Positions 1 to 8,652 of a stretch of DNA of 64,000 nucleotides are shown one piece after another. This stretch comes from Collinsella aerofaciens (GTDB lineage: Bacteria; Actinomycetota; Coriobacteriia; Coriobacteriales; Coriobacteriaceae). The stretch is from positions 323,372-387,371 of the forward strand of contig NZ_JAQLFL010000001.1 of the NCBI RefSeq assembly GCF_028206995.1. Reading direction: 5' to 3'. The notes below the pieces were generated by a model. It saw nothing but the letters and a program-made list of their open reading frames with translations, was not told where the DNA came from and searched no databases. Made by a program: the position numbers and the translations under genes. How positions within the stretch are numbered: position 1 is the first letter of the stretch; each line of letters starts with the position of its first letter.

Positions 1-2670
1 ATCGCCGCCGGTAAAATCAACCGCAACATGGAACACAAGACCAAGTCGGTCAAAGAGCTCATCATCGAGAACCTCTGCACGCTGTTCAATTTGATCAACG
101 TGATCTTGGCTTTCCTGGTCATTTTGACCGGTTCGTTTAAGAATCTGACGTTCCTGTTCGTGGTGTTCTTGAACACCGCTATTGGCGTCATTCAGTCCAT
201 GCGTTCCAAGAAGATGCTCGATAAGCTCACGCTGCTGACCTCCAAGAAGGCCATCGCGGTGCGCGACGGCGCCGAGGTGGAGCTCGGCCTGGACCAGATC
301 GTGCTCGACGACATCATCCGCTTGGGGCGCGGCGACCAGATTCCCACCGACGCCGTGGTGGTGTCGGGCGAGGCGCTCGTGAACGAGAGCCTGCTGACGG
401 GCGAGAGCGACCTTATTAAGAAACAGCCAGGCTCTGAGCTCATGAGCGGCAGCTTTATCGACTCGGGCCTGCTGCGCGCCCGCGTGATCCATGTCGGCGC
501 CGACAACTACGTGGCCAAAATTAATAACGAGGCCAAGTACGTCAAAAAGGTTAATTCCGAGATCATGAACGCGCTGAACGCCATCGTGCGCTTTGCGAGC
601 ATCATCATGATCCCGCTCGGTTTGGCGTTGTTTGCCTCGAGTGTGAGCGAGCTGTGGGATGCTGCGGGAACCCCGGGCGATAGCGCGCTTTCGTGGTGCT
701 TCTCCGAGCTGTTGGCCGGTCATGTGCCTTCGTCGGCGCTGCTGTCCACGGTGGGCGCCCTGCTGGGTATGATCCCGCAAGGCCTGGTGCTGCTGACTTC
801 GTCGGTGCTCGCCATCGCCACGGTGCGCCTGGCCCGCCGCAAGGTGCTGGCACAGCAGCTCTACTGCATCGAGACACTCGCTCGCGTCGACGTGCTGTGC
901 CTGGACAAGACGGGCACCATCACGTCGGGCCGTATGGAGGTCGAGGGCACGTATCCGCTGCCTGTTGAGGGTGTTGGCTTTGGCGTGGACTCGGACGAGG
1001 CGGCTGTTCCCGTCGATACCACAGTGCTCGATTTTGCGCTGGCTAACGTGGCACGTGCGACTTCGGCCGATGCCAACGAGACCTGCCAGGCGCTGCTCAA
1101 CTATTACGCCGATCGCCCGGTCGAGGTGTCCGAGCCGCTGTCGGTCATTCCATTCTCGTCGTCTAAAAAATGGAGCGGCGCTTCTTTTGCGCAGGGCTCC
1201 TACGTAATGGGCGCCGCGCAATTTGTGCTCTCTGATCGTGCGTTTGCCCAGGTCGAGAACCGTGTCGCCGAGCTTGCCGATACCTGCCGCGTGCTCGTGG
1301 TGGCGCGCGTGGACGGCTTTACGCCCGATGGGGATATGGTGGGCGAGGCCGAGCCCGTGGGATTTGTGACCATCCGCGACGAGATTCGTACCTCGGCGGC
1401 CGAGACCATCGGCTACTTTAACGAGCAGGGCGTGACCCTCAACGTGATCAGCGGCGACGACCCGCGTACGGTGTCGTCGATCGCGCGCGTGGTGGGCGTG
1501 CCGGGGGCGGACGCTTATGTGGACGCCACGACGCTCGATACGCCGGCCAAGCTCGATGCCGCAGTGGACCGCTACCATGTCTTTGGTCGTGTGACCCCGC
1601 AGCAGAAGCGCGAGCTCGTGCAGGCGCTCAAGCGCCGCGAGCACACCGTGGCCATGACGGGCGACGGCGTCAACGACGTGCTGGCGCTCAAGGAGGCCGA
1701 CTGCTCCGTCGCCATGGCGGCCGGCTCCGATGCCGCGCGTAATGTGGCCGAAATCGTACTCGTCGACAACGATTTTGCCTCGATGCCCGCCGTGGTGGCC
1801 GAGGGCCGTCGCTCCATCAACAACCTGCAGCGTTCGGCCTCACTGTTCCTGACCAAGACGCTGTTCTCGATGGGCCTGGCGGCGCTGTGTATCGCGCTGC
1901 CGCCGTACCCCTTCGAGCCCATCCAGATGACGCTCATTAACTTCTTCTGCATCGGCGCGCCGGGCTTTGTGTTGGGCCTGGAGCCCAACAATGCTCGTGT
2001 GAAGGGTGCGTTTTTGAGCAACGTACTCAAGCGTGCACTGCCGGCGTCGATTGCGGTCATTTTGGCTGCGGCGCTCGACATCTTTGTGGCGCGCGTGTTT
2101 GGCTTTAGCCAGCTCACGCTGTCTACGATGTGCCTGCTTACGTCGTGCGCGGCGAGCGTCAGCCTAATCTGGCGCATCTCGCAGCCTCTTACGCCCTTAC
2201 GTGTGGTGCTCTTTGTGTTTGTAGTCGCCGGCATCCTGGTGGGCGTTATCGGATTCCCGGAGCTGCTGTCTATTGCCAACCTGTCGATGGGCCAGATGGT
2301 TATCTTGGCTGTTATCGTGGTCTTTACCTGCTCGGTGTTCTTTAAGCTCGCCACGATGATGGATTCGCTCAAGCCGCGTCGTCGTCATGCCGCAACTGGT
2401 TTTGGCCGCGGTGTGCGCGTCCGCCTGGGTCGCGGTGGCGGCAAGGTGAGCTCGACGGGCTCGACGGCCGAACGTTTTGCCAAGCGCGTCGCCGCCGACA
2501 TGGCGCAGCGCCGCGAAGATCGCACCGCTCGCGAGGCCGAGGCCCGCGCACTCGAGGGCGTGGCCCAGGCCCAGCCCAAGAAAAAGAAGAGTACCGGAGC
2601 TAAGCGCTCTCGTGTGACCAAGTCCGCCCAAGGCATCAAAGTCTCGATGCCAAGCAAAAAGAAGAAGTAG
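1..2670 (+). CDS. Cation-translocating P-type ATPase (5' end cut off)
   Basis: The frame is open from base 1, so the N-terminus lies outside the window; the ATG at 28 is probably internal. The visible order is a first membrane segment, the actuator domain with TGES (bases 397-408), membrane segments, the phosphorylation motif DKTGT (904-918), the nucleotide-binding region, the hinge motif GDGVND (1660-1677), a C-terminal membrane bundle, and a very basic cytosolic tail of roughly 100 residues ending in lysine runs. These motifs define an ion pump driven by aspartyl phosphorylation. The transport-site helix reads PQGL (near 775-786) where calcium pumps usually have PEGL, so the ion is uncertain. 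It resembles CtpE-like actinobacterial pumps. Family call is firm, substrate is not. Confidence 0.93.
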   Translation: MAAGKINRNMEHKTKSVKELIIENLCTLFNLINVILAFLVILTGSFKNLTFLFVVFLNTAIGVIQSMRSKKMLDKLTLLTSKKAIAVRDGAEVELGLDQIVLDDIIRLGRGDQIPTDAVVVSGEALVNESLLTGESDLIKKQPGSELMSGSFIDSGLLRARVIHVGADNYVAKINNEAKYVKKVNSEIMNALNAIVRFASIIMIPLGLALFASSVSELWDAAGTPGDSALSWCFSELLAGHVPSSALLSTVGALLGMIPQGLVLLTSSVLAIATVRLARRKVLAQQLYCIETLARVDVLCLDKTGTITSGRMEVEGTYPLPVEGVGFGVDSDEAAVPVDTTVLDFALANVARATSADANETCQALLNYYADRPVEVSEPLSVIPFSSSKKWSGASFAQGSYVMGAAQFVLSDRAFAQVENRVAELADTCRVLVVARVDGFTPDGDMVGEAEPVGFVTIRDEIRTSAAETIGYFNEQGVTLNVISGDDPRTVSSIARVVGVPGADAYVDATTLDTPAKLDAAVDRYHVFGRVTPQQKRELVQALKRREHTVAMTGDGVNDVLALKEADCSVAMAAGSDAARNVAEIVLVDNDFASMPAVVAEGRRSINNLQRSASLFLTKTLFSMGLAALCIALPPYPFEPIQMTLINFFCIGAPGFVLGLEPNNARVKGAFLSNVLKRALPASIAVILAAALDIFVARVFGFSQLTLSTMCLLTSCAASVSLIWRISQPLTPLRVVLFVFVVAGILVGVIGFPELLSIANLSMGQMVILAVIVVFTCSVFFKLATMMDSLKPRRRHAATGFGRGVRVRLGRGGGKVSSTGSTAERFAKRVAADMAQRREDRTAREAEARALEGVAQAQPKKKKSTGAKRSRVTKSAQGIKVSMPSKKKK

Positions 2671-2701
2671 CTACGCGCCCTGGCGATGTTGAATTGGTGC
2701 C

Positions 2702-2730
2702 TTGTTCCTGTGGGGCCGTGGCGATGTTAT
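2702..2730 (+). promoter_or_regulatory. Possible sigma-70-type promoter for the zinc-ribbon gene
   Basis: TTGTTC (2702-2707), a 17-nt spacer, then TGTTAT (2725-2730), about 45 nt before the GTG start at 2774. The fit to consensus is moderate. Confidence 0.4.
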
Positions 2731-2773
2731 GCTCTAACCTCGATTGTTTGAATTGCTTCGAAAAGAGGATGCC

Positions 2774-3922
2774 GTGATCTGCCCGCATTGCCTTAAGACT
2801 ATCGAGGACGGCGCCTCGTTCTGCCCCTACTGCAACGCCTATGTGGGTCCGGGCGATGGTCCCGAGCACACCGAGTTCGTGTTCTGTGAGGGCTGCGGTG
2901 CCCGTCTTTCTCCGCATGATCGTACGTGCCCCAAATGCGGACGCCCCGCTCCGGGTATCCTCTCCGAGGACGCGGCCGCATCCGACCTGGCAGCGGGCCG
3001 CACGGCAGGCTTTCCGCGCCTAACGCAAGAGCAGATCGATACCGAGGTGCCTCATGCGCCGGCCTCTGCCGCTGCGGTGCTTTCGGACGCCGCCGATCCT
3101 AACGAGACCTGCGTGCTGCCGGCTTTCGATAAGGATTTCGGTATCCCCAAGGTCGATATTCCCACGCCGGTTTCCTTGCATGACGATGCTCAAAAACCCA
3201 AGCGCAAGGTGCATCCCGACGAGGACGCCTATCACAAGCACAAGCGTCATATTCCCAAGCCGCTCATCGTCATCGCGGTCCTTGCCGTCGTTTGCGGCGG
3301 TGCCTATTGGTTCGTGACGGCCGATCCCATGGGTGTCATGCCTGGCTTCTATGACCAGTTTGGTCAGGCCGCGCAGACGACCTTCCCTACGCGCCAAAAG
3401 GGCGAGGCGACTGAGGACGATACCAAGCAAGACGATTCTGCCGAGGTGGTCCAGGAAGAAACCGTGCTCACCGATAACCAGCTCTATACCAGGCTCGACG
3501 GTCTGTATCAGACCATCGTGTCCTACGGTGACGAGGACCAGATCGGCGAGGTCATCGATTCCTTTAACAACGGCTATCTCCGATCGCCGCTGTCCACCCG
3601 TCAGGAGCTGTCGCAGAGTGCTTACGCCCTGCGCGACCAGATCAAAAAGACGCAAGATGAGCTTAACAACCTTAAGTATCAGGACGATACGGTCTATGCG
3701 GACGACATCGCCCACTTAAAGCAGCTTGCCGAGTGGATGTACGAGCGTGTCGACGTGATCTGCCAGAGCTGGGATATCTCGCTGGCCATTCCCGATGGCG
3801 AGTCGATGAGTTCCCACCAAAGCGAGATCCTGGCGCCCATCGCACAGGGCGGCAACAGCGCGCTGAACCAGTACGACGCCAATGTGGGCTCCTGGAAGCC
3901 GCAGCAGCGTTCCCAAAATTAG
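2774..3922 (+). CDS. Zinc-ribbon, single-pass membrane protein of unknown function
   Basis: The 382-residue protein opens with two treble-clef or zinc-ribbon pairs: CPHC and CPYC within the first 20 residues, then CEGC and CPKC. A low-complexity linker, a basic stretch, one membrane helix (about bases 3256-3315, PLIVIAVLAVV) and a polar, partly helical extracytoplasmic domain of about 200 residues follow. I chose GTG 2774 because AAGAGG lies 6-10 nt upstream and the first zinc ribbon starts at residue 3; a longer TTG start at 2744 has no ribosome site. The architecture (zinc ribbon, one helix, outer domain) suggests envelope sensing or a scaffold, but no function can be assigned. Confidence 0.85.
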   Translation: MICPHCLKTIEDGASFCPYCNAYVGPGDGPEHTEFVFCEGCGARLSPHDRTCPKCGRPAPGILSEDAAASDLAAGRTAGFPRLTQEQIDTEVPHAPASAAAVLSDAADPNETCVLPAFDKDFGIPKVDIPTPVSLHDDAQKPKRKVHPDEDAYHKHKRHIPKPLIVIAVLAVVCGGAYWFVTADPMGVMPGFYDQFGQAAQTTFPTRQKGEATEDDTKQDDSAEVVQEETVLTDNQLYTRLDGLYQTIVSYGDEDQIGEVIDSFNNGYLRSPLSTRQELSQSAYALRDQIKKTQDELNNLKYQDDTVYADDIAHLKQLAEWMYERVDVICQSWDISLAIPDGESMSSHQSEILAPIAQGGNSALNQYDANVGSWKPQQRSQN

Positions 3923-3954
3923 TTCGCCATAGTCGGCATAACCTACGTGCGCAA

Positions 3955-3984
3955 TTGATGTAAGCGCATGCTTATTGCTACAAT
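3955..3984 (+). promoter_or_regulatory. Promoter upstream of the cyclophilin gene
   Basis: TTGATG (3955-3960), an 18-nt spacer and TACAAT (3979-3984). Transcription would start near 3991, about 33 nt before the ATG. Good match to the housekeeping consensus. Confidence 0.6.
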
Positions 3985-4023
3985 TCGTACAAATATGCTT
4001 TAAACGCACGAGGAAGGAACCAC

Positions 4024-4566
4024 ATGTTTGGTTTTAAGAAAGAGCTCTACACGCCCGAGTATCAGCTTGTCGGCGACGAGTGCGCCGTAATCGAGACGTC
4101 GAAGGGTACCATCAAGGTCAAGTTTGACGGCGAGGGCGCTCCCATTCATGTCGCGAACTTCTGCGAGCTTTCCACGATGGGCTTCTATGATGGCCTTAAG
4201 TTCCATCGCTATGTGCCCGGTTTTGTTATCCAGGGCGGCGACCCCAATACCCGCGACATGTCCGGCGCCGACGTCGCTGCCGGTCTTGAGGGCCCCGACG
4301 GCATGCCCGGTACCGGTGGCCCCGGCTACTGCATCAAGGGCGAGTTTGCCACCAATCCGCGCAACAGCCATGTCGATGGCGCCCTTGCCATGGCACGCTC
4401 CATGGATCCCGATTCCGCGGGTTCGCAGTTCTACTTCTGCCTGGGTGCCCAGCATAACCTCGATTCTGGTTACACCGTCTTTGGTACCACGGTCGAGGGT
4501 CTCGATGTGATTTCGCAGCTGCGTGCCGGCGATGAGATCGTCCATGTCGAGATCGTTCACGAGTAA
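4024..4566 (+). CDS. Cyclophilin-type peptidyl-prolyl cis-trans isomerase
   Basis: This 180-residue protein catalyses proline cis-trans isomerisation during protein folding. It carries the cyclophilin active-site signature FHRYVPGFVIQGGDP and the core motif GSQFYFCLG. The length is that of a single-domain cyclophilin. There is no signal peptide or membrane segment, so it is expected in the cytosol. AGGAAGG lies just before the ATG. The next gene (TPR membrane protein) starts 11 nt after its stop, so the two are probably co-transcribed. Confidence 0.95.
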   Translation: MFGFKKELYTPEYQLVGDECAVIETSKGTIKVKFDGEGAPIHVANFCELSTMGFYDGLKFHRYVPGFVIQGGDPNTRDMSGADVAAGLEGPDGMPGTGGPGYCIKGEFATNPRNSHVDGALAMARSMDPDSAGSQFYFCLGAQHNLDSGYTVFGTTVEGLDVISQLRAGDEIVHVEIVHE

Positions 4567-4577
4567 AGGGGACTTCC

Positions 4578-5882
4578 TTGAATAGCCAGCTGATCCAACA
4601 GGGCCGCGCCGCTTACCGCGCGGGTGATTTTTCCGCTGCAGCCCAGATGCTTGGGGCGGCAAAGACTCCCGATGAGATTATGGGCGAGGCCGATCACCTT
4701 CGTGGCAACGCCTTGATGCACCTTGGCATGTATGCCGAGGCCGCCGAGGCCTATGCCGCCGCCCTCAACGACGGTACCTACGGCAAGCGCGGCGCGCTGC
4801 TCACCAACCGCGGCAAGGCGCTCGCTGCCGTGGGCGACTACACGACGGCCGCTCAGGCTTTCTCTGCCGCTACGCAGGATGCTTCCTATGCCACGCCGTT
4901 CAAGGCCTATCTGGGCCTGGGCAATGCGCTGTTCCAGTCGGGCGACTATGCCAACGCGGGAACCGCCTTCCGTCAGGCTGCCATCGACGGTGCCAATCCG
5001 GCTCCTGCCGCCGCACTCGGCGAGCTCGGTCGTTGCTTCATTAAGCTCGGCCGTCCGGCGGACGCCGTGGAGACCTACCGCACGGCTATCGACTTTGCCG
5101 GCCCCCGCGACGACACGCGTGCGCTCAACGCCGGCATGGGTCAGGCGCTTTCTGCCGCCGGCCGTCCCTCCGACGCACTCGACGCCTTTAACACCGCTAC
5201 TGCCGATGGCATCTACCAGCTCACCTCCGAGCAGGCCGATGAGCTTGCCCGCGTGCACGATTCGCTTGCCGCGCTGTCTGCCCAGACGGCTATGGCCACG
5301 GCTCCGGCGCCCGCGATGGACGCTCCTGCCGTCGATCCTCTCGATCCTACGGGCGCGACCGGTCAGTTTATGCCCGATCCCTCGGACACCGGCTTCTTTA
5401 CGCTGTCCGAGTCCGAGATGGTCCAGCAGGACCGTCAGGATCGTAAGCAGGCCAAGGTCCGTCGTCGCCATCGCCATACGGGTCTTAAAGTCTTCATCGT
5501 GCTGCTTCTGCTTATTTTGATCGCCGCGGGCGGTCTGGGCTTTGCCTACACGCGCGGCTTTGGCTTCCCGTCTCAGGAGTCTGTCGTTACCGATCTGTTC
5601 CAGGCTGCCGGCGACGGTGACGCCGCAAAGGCCGAGTCTTGCCTGGCCTCGAGCCTGTCCGAGGACGCTAAGTCGATGATCATCTCCTCGATTCCGCAGG
5701 GTGCCACCGTGTCCGTCGAGGGCATGGATCAGTCCATGACCGAGACGACCGCCAAGGTGAAGGCATCGCTGTCCAAGGGCGGCGAGCAGGAGTACACCGT
5801 CAAGTTCGTGCGCTCCGACAACCATATCGGCTGGGCCGTTTCTTCGCTCGATATGGATTTCTCGGCTGCTGACAACCAGTAG
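4578..5882 (+). CDS. TPR-repeat protein with one membrane helix and an extracytoplasmic C-terminal domain
   Basis: The 434-residue protein has an N-terminal half of tetratricopeptide-like helical pairs rich in A-x-x-Y and G-D-Y/F-x-x-A patterns (about residues 1-225), a proline/alanine linker, a basic patch, one membrane helix near residue 300-320 (LKVFIVLLLLILIAAGG) and an outer domain of about 110 residues that resembles small lipoprotein or DUF4878-like folds. The start is TTG 4578, preceded by AAAGGGGA. TPRs usually mediate protein-protein contacts; the partner is unknown. The topology mirrors that of the zinc-ribbon protein two genes upstream. Confidence 0.85.
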   Translation: MNSQLIQQGRAAYRAGDFSAAAQMLGAAKTPDEIMGEADHLRGNALMHLGMYAEAAEAYAAALNDGTYGKRGALLTNRGKALAAVGDYTTAAQAFSAATQDASYATPFKAYLGLGNALFQSGDYANAGTAFRQAAIDGANPAPAAALGELGRCFIKLGRPADAVETYRTAIDFAGPRDDTRALNAGMGQALSAAGRPSDALDAFNTATADGIYQLTSEQADELARVHDSLAALSAQTAMATAPAPAMDAPAVDPLDPTGATGQFMPDPSDTGFFTLSESEMVQQDRQDRKQAKVRRRHRHTGLKVFIVLLLLILIAAGGLGFAYTRGFGFPSQESVVTDLFQAAGDGDAAKAESCLASSLSEDAKSMIISSIPQGATVSVEGMDQSMTETTAKVKASLSKGGEQEYTVKFVRSDNHIGWAVSSLDMDFSAADNQ

Positions 5883-5904
5883 TGACCTTATGGGATTTAG
5901 CTTT

Positions 5905-5937
5905 GCCCGGCGCTTCACCGCAAGTGAGGTGCCGGGC
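5905..5937 (+). terminator. Hairpin between the TPR gene and mreB
   Basis: A 14-bp stem (GCCCGGCGCTTCAC with its G-U-compatible partner 5924-5937) encloses loop CGCAA. There is no strong T-tract after it, so it may only weaken read-through into the mre operon. Confidence 0.5.
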
Positions 5938-5997
5938 TTGCGCTAGTATGATGAGCTAGTAGTTTTCCAGCAATCATCCAACACATCAGGAGTTGCG

Positions 5998-7041
5998 TTG
6001 TTTTCTTTGATGGATATGTTCTTCGGTAGCTATGCGGGCGATCTTGCCATCGACCTCGGCACCGCAAATACGCTTGTCTCCGTGCGCGGCAAGGGCATCG
6101 TCATTCGCGAGCCCTCCGTTGTCGCCATCGACAAGAACGACGAGCGCATCCTGGCGGTCGGTATCGAGGCAAAGCGCATGCTCGGCCGTACGCCCGGCAA
6201 CATCGTGGCCGTTCGTCCCCTGAAGGACGGCGTCATCGCCGACTTCGATGTTACCGAGGCCATGCTTCGCTACTTTATCGACAAGGCGTCCGAGAAGCGC
6301 TACCCGTGGACTCCGCGTCCGCGTGTTGTCGTCTGCGTTCCCTCCGGTGTCACGTCGGTCGAGAAGCGCGCTGTCTTTGAGGCCACGATCCAGGCCGGTG
6401 CCCGCCAGGCCTATCTGATCGAAGAGCCTATGGCAGCTGCTATTGGCGCCGACCTGCCCGTCGAGGAACCCACCGGTTCCATGGTCATCGACATCGGCGG
6501 CGGTACCACCGAGGTTGCCGTTATCGCTATGGGCGGCATCGTCGTCTCGCAGTCCATCCGTATTGCCGGCGACGAGTTCGATCAGGCCATCCTCACGCAC
6601 GTTCGTGATGCCTACAACCTGGCCATCGGCGAGCGTACGGCAGAGGACATCAAGATCAAGGTCGGCTCCGCCGTGCCGCTTAAGGACGAGCTCGACGTCG
6701 AGGTCAACGGCCGCGACGTGATTACCGGTCTGCCCAAGACCGTGCGCATCGAGAGCGAGGAGATTCGTCGCGCACTCAACAAGCCGCTCGACGAGATGGC
6801 CAAGGCCGTCAAGGACGCACTCGACGCTACGCCCCCCGATCTTGCCTCGGACCTTATGTACTACGGCATTTTGCTGACCGGTGGCGGCGCACTGTTGCGC
6901 GGTCTCGACGTGCGCCTGCGCGATGAGACCGGCGTTTCGGTCAACGTCAGCCCCACGGCGCTCGATAACGTCGTAAACGGCTGTGCCCGCGTGCTCGAGG
7001 CCAATGCGTTTGATGGCGGCTTCGTCCAGACCAATGCTTAA
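5998..7041 (+). CDS. mreB: Rod-shape-determining protein MreB
   Basis: MreB is the bacterial actin that polymerises under the membrane and positions the elongasome. The 347-residue protein has the actin-fold phosphate-1 motif (DLGTANTLV), the connect/phosphate-2 region DIGGGTTEVAV and the adenosine motif LTGGGALLRGL. I favour the TTG start at 5998 because CAGGAG (5987-5992) lies 5 nt upstream; an ATG at 6010 is the alternative and would be 17 nt from it. It is the first gene of a five-gene mreBCD-mrdA-rodA run, which fits a rod-shaped actinobacterium that elongates by lateral wall synthesis. Confidence 0.98.
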   Translation: MFSLMDMFFGSYAGDLAIDLGTANTLVSVRGKGIVIREPSVVAIDKNDERILAVGIEAKRMLGRTPGNIVAVRPLKDGVIADFDVTEAMLRYFIDKASEKRYPWTPRPRVVVCVPSGVTSVEKRAVFEATIQAGARQAYLIEEPMAAAIGADLPVEEPTGSMVIDIGGGTTEVAVIAMGGIVVSQSIRIAGDEFDQAILTHVRDAYNLAIGERTAEDIKIKVGSAVPLKDELDVEVNGRDVITGLPKTVRIESEEIRRALNKPLDEMAKAVKDALDATPPDLASDLMYYGILLTGGGALLRGLDVRLRDETGVSVNVSPTALDNVVNGCARVLEANAFDGGFVQTNA

Positions 7042-7062
7042 TTTCCAAAAGGTGGATTCCAT

Positions 7063-8061
7063 TTGGCACGATCTTCGGGTTTCTCCACAAATCTGAATAC
7101 CAAGCGACAATCAACGGGTATGCGCCCGTTGATTGTTTTCAGCCTGATTTCGGTGTTGCTGCTCACGTTTTACATCCGCGAGGGCGAGGCAGGACCGATT
7201 CATGCCGTGCGTTCGGGCGTAACGACGATTACCTCGCCGGTGCGCTTTGTGGGCTCGGCTGTGGCGGCTCCCTTCAATGCGATCGGCAACGTGTTCTCTA
7301 ACCTTACGGCGTCGCAGGACACGCTCGACGAACTCAAGAAACAAAACGAGGAGCTGACCTCTAAAGTTGCTGAGCTCTCCGAGGCTCAAAAGACCGCTGA
7401 GCGTCTGGAGGGGCTGGTCGGCCTGCAGTCGACCTACAACCTCAAATCGACCGCAGCTCGTATCGTTGGCGCCTCGGGCGATGCCTGGACCTCGACCGTC
7501 ACCATCGACAAGGGTTCCGCCGACGGGCTTACCATCAACATGCCCGTGACGAGTTCGGCCGGTGTTATCGGCCAGATCATCGAGGTTTCGGCCAAAACGT
7601 CGACCGTGCGCCTGATTGGCGACGAGAACTCGGGTGTGTCCGCCATGGTGCAGGACACGCGCGCCCAGGGCATGCTGCAGGGTCAGGCTGACGGCACGCT
7701 GCGTCTTGAGTACGTGAGCGTCGACTCCGATGTTAAGGTTGGCGACATCATCGTGACCTCGGGTATCGGCGGCGTGTTCCCCAAGGGTCTACCGCTCGGC
7801 ACCGTCTCGTCGGTTGAGAAATCGGCAAACGATGTGTACTACACCATTGTGGTGCGCGCCCAGACGACGGCCGAGAACAACGAGGAAGTGCTGGTCATCA
7901 CCTCGCTGACCGACGAACAATCGGCTTCGGATGAGGACGTGAGCACGGCCAACAGCACGCCGCAGGGAACGTCGCGCGACGCTGCGACCAAGACGATGGA
8001 CGAGAGCTCGGATGACAGTTCCGACACGTCCGAAACGACCGATTCCGGCTCGAGCGAATAG
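7063..8061 (+). CDS. mreC: Rod-shape-determining protein MreC
   Basis: MreC is a bitopic protein that links MreB to the periplasmic elongasome enzymes. The 332-residue product has a cytosolic N-terminus, one membrane helix (RPLIVFSLISVLLLTFYI), a coiled coil (residues about 85-120, DELKKQNEELTSKV...) and the paired beta-barrel domain. The last 45 residues are an unusual Ser/Asp/Thr-rich acidic tail. The start is TTG 7063, eight bases after AAAGGTGG. It sits 21 nt after mreB. Confidence 0.96.
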   Translation: MARSSGFSTNLNTKRQSTGMRPLIVFSLISVLLLTFYIREGEAGPIHAVRSGVTTITSPVRFVGSAVAAPFNAIGNVFSNLTASQDTLDELKKQNEELTSKVAELSEAQKTAERLEGLVGLQSTYNLKSTAARIVGASGDAWTSTVTIDKGSADGLTINMPVTSSAGVIGQIIEVSAKTSTVRLIGDENSGVSAMVQDTRAQGMLQGQADGTLRLEYVSVDSDVKVGDIIVTSGIGGVFPKGLPLGTVSSVEKSANDVYYTIVVRAQTTAENNEEVLVITSLTDEQSASDEDVSTANSTPQGTSRDAATKTMDESSDDSSDTSETTDSGSSE

Positions 8062-8066
8062 GGGGC

Positions 8067-8639
8067 ATGTCCATGGATCTACACGAGCAGGGGATGAGCT
8101 CCCGCACGTTTGTGATCGCCGCCATCGTGTGCGTGCTGCTGCAGGCAGGCCTGGCACCGCAGATCTCCATTGCGGGCGGTCGCGTCAACTTCATGATTAT
8201 CCTGGTGTGCCTAAGCGTGTTCTCGGGCGACCCGACCCGTGCCATCGTGTGCGGTTTTTGCAGCGGCCTGTTCTATGACCTGTCCGCTGCCGTGCCGGTG
8301 GGCGTTATGTCGCTCCTGCTGACCGTGGGTTCTTTTGCCCTGGTGCACAGCGCCGTCGGCCAGACGGTCGGTACCCCTAGTGCGCGCGGCGTCACGGTGG
8401 GCGCCTTCGCGCTCGTCATTAATGTGATCTACAGCATCATCTTGCTGTTTATGGGTTTGGAGACGAGCTTTGTCGTGGCGATCTTCGGCCATGCGCTGCC
8501 GTCCTCGATCCTGACGGGTCTGGTTGCCATTCCGTTTTTGATGTCCGGCGTCGTACCGCAGTCCGGCTATGGATTCTCCGCACGTGGCGGACGCCAGACG
8601 GGTATGCGCTTTAAGCCCAAGACCCGCAAGCTCAAATAG
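8067..8639 (+). CDS. mreD: Rod-shape-determining protein MreD
   Basis: This 190-residue hydrophobic protein has about five membrane helices and sits between mreC and the PBP2 gene, which is the classical mreD position. MreD is an integral membrane partner of MreC in the elongasome. Sequence similarity within this family is always weak, so the call rests on size, hydrophobicity and gene order. A start at ATG 8067 (or ATG 8073) follows a short GGGGG ribosome site only 5 nt after the mreC stop. Confidence 0.92.
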   Translation: MSMDLHEQGMSSRTFVIAAIVCVLLQAGLAPQISIAGGRVNFMIILVCLSVFSGDPTRAIVCGFCSGLFYDLSAAVPVGVMSLLLTVGSFALVHSAVGQTVGTPSARGVTVGAFALVINVIYSIILLFMGLETSFVVAIFGHALPSSILTGLVAIPFLMSGVVPQSGYGFSARGGRQTGMRFKPKTRKLK

Positions 8640-8652
8640 GGGAGGCCCGTAG

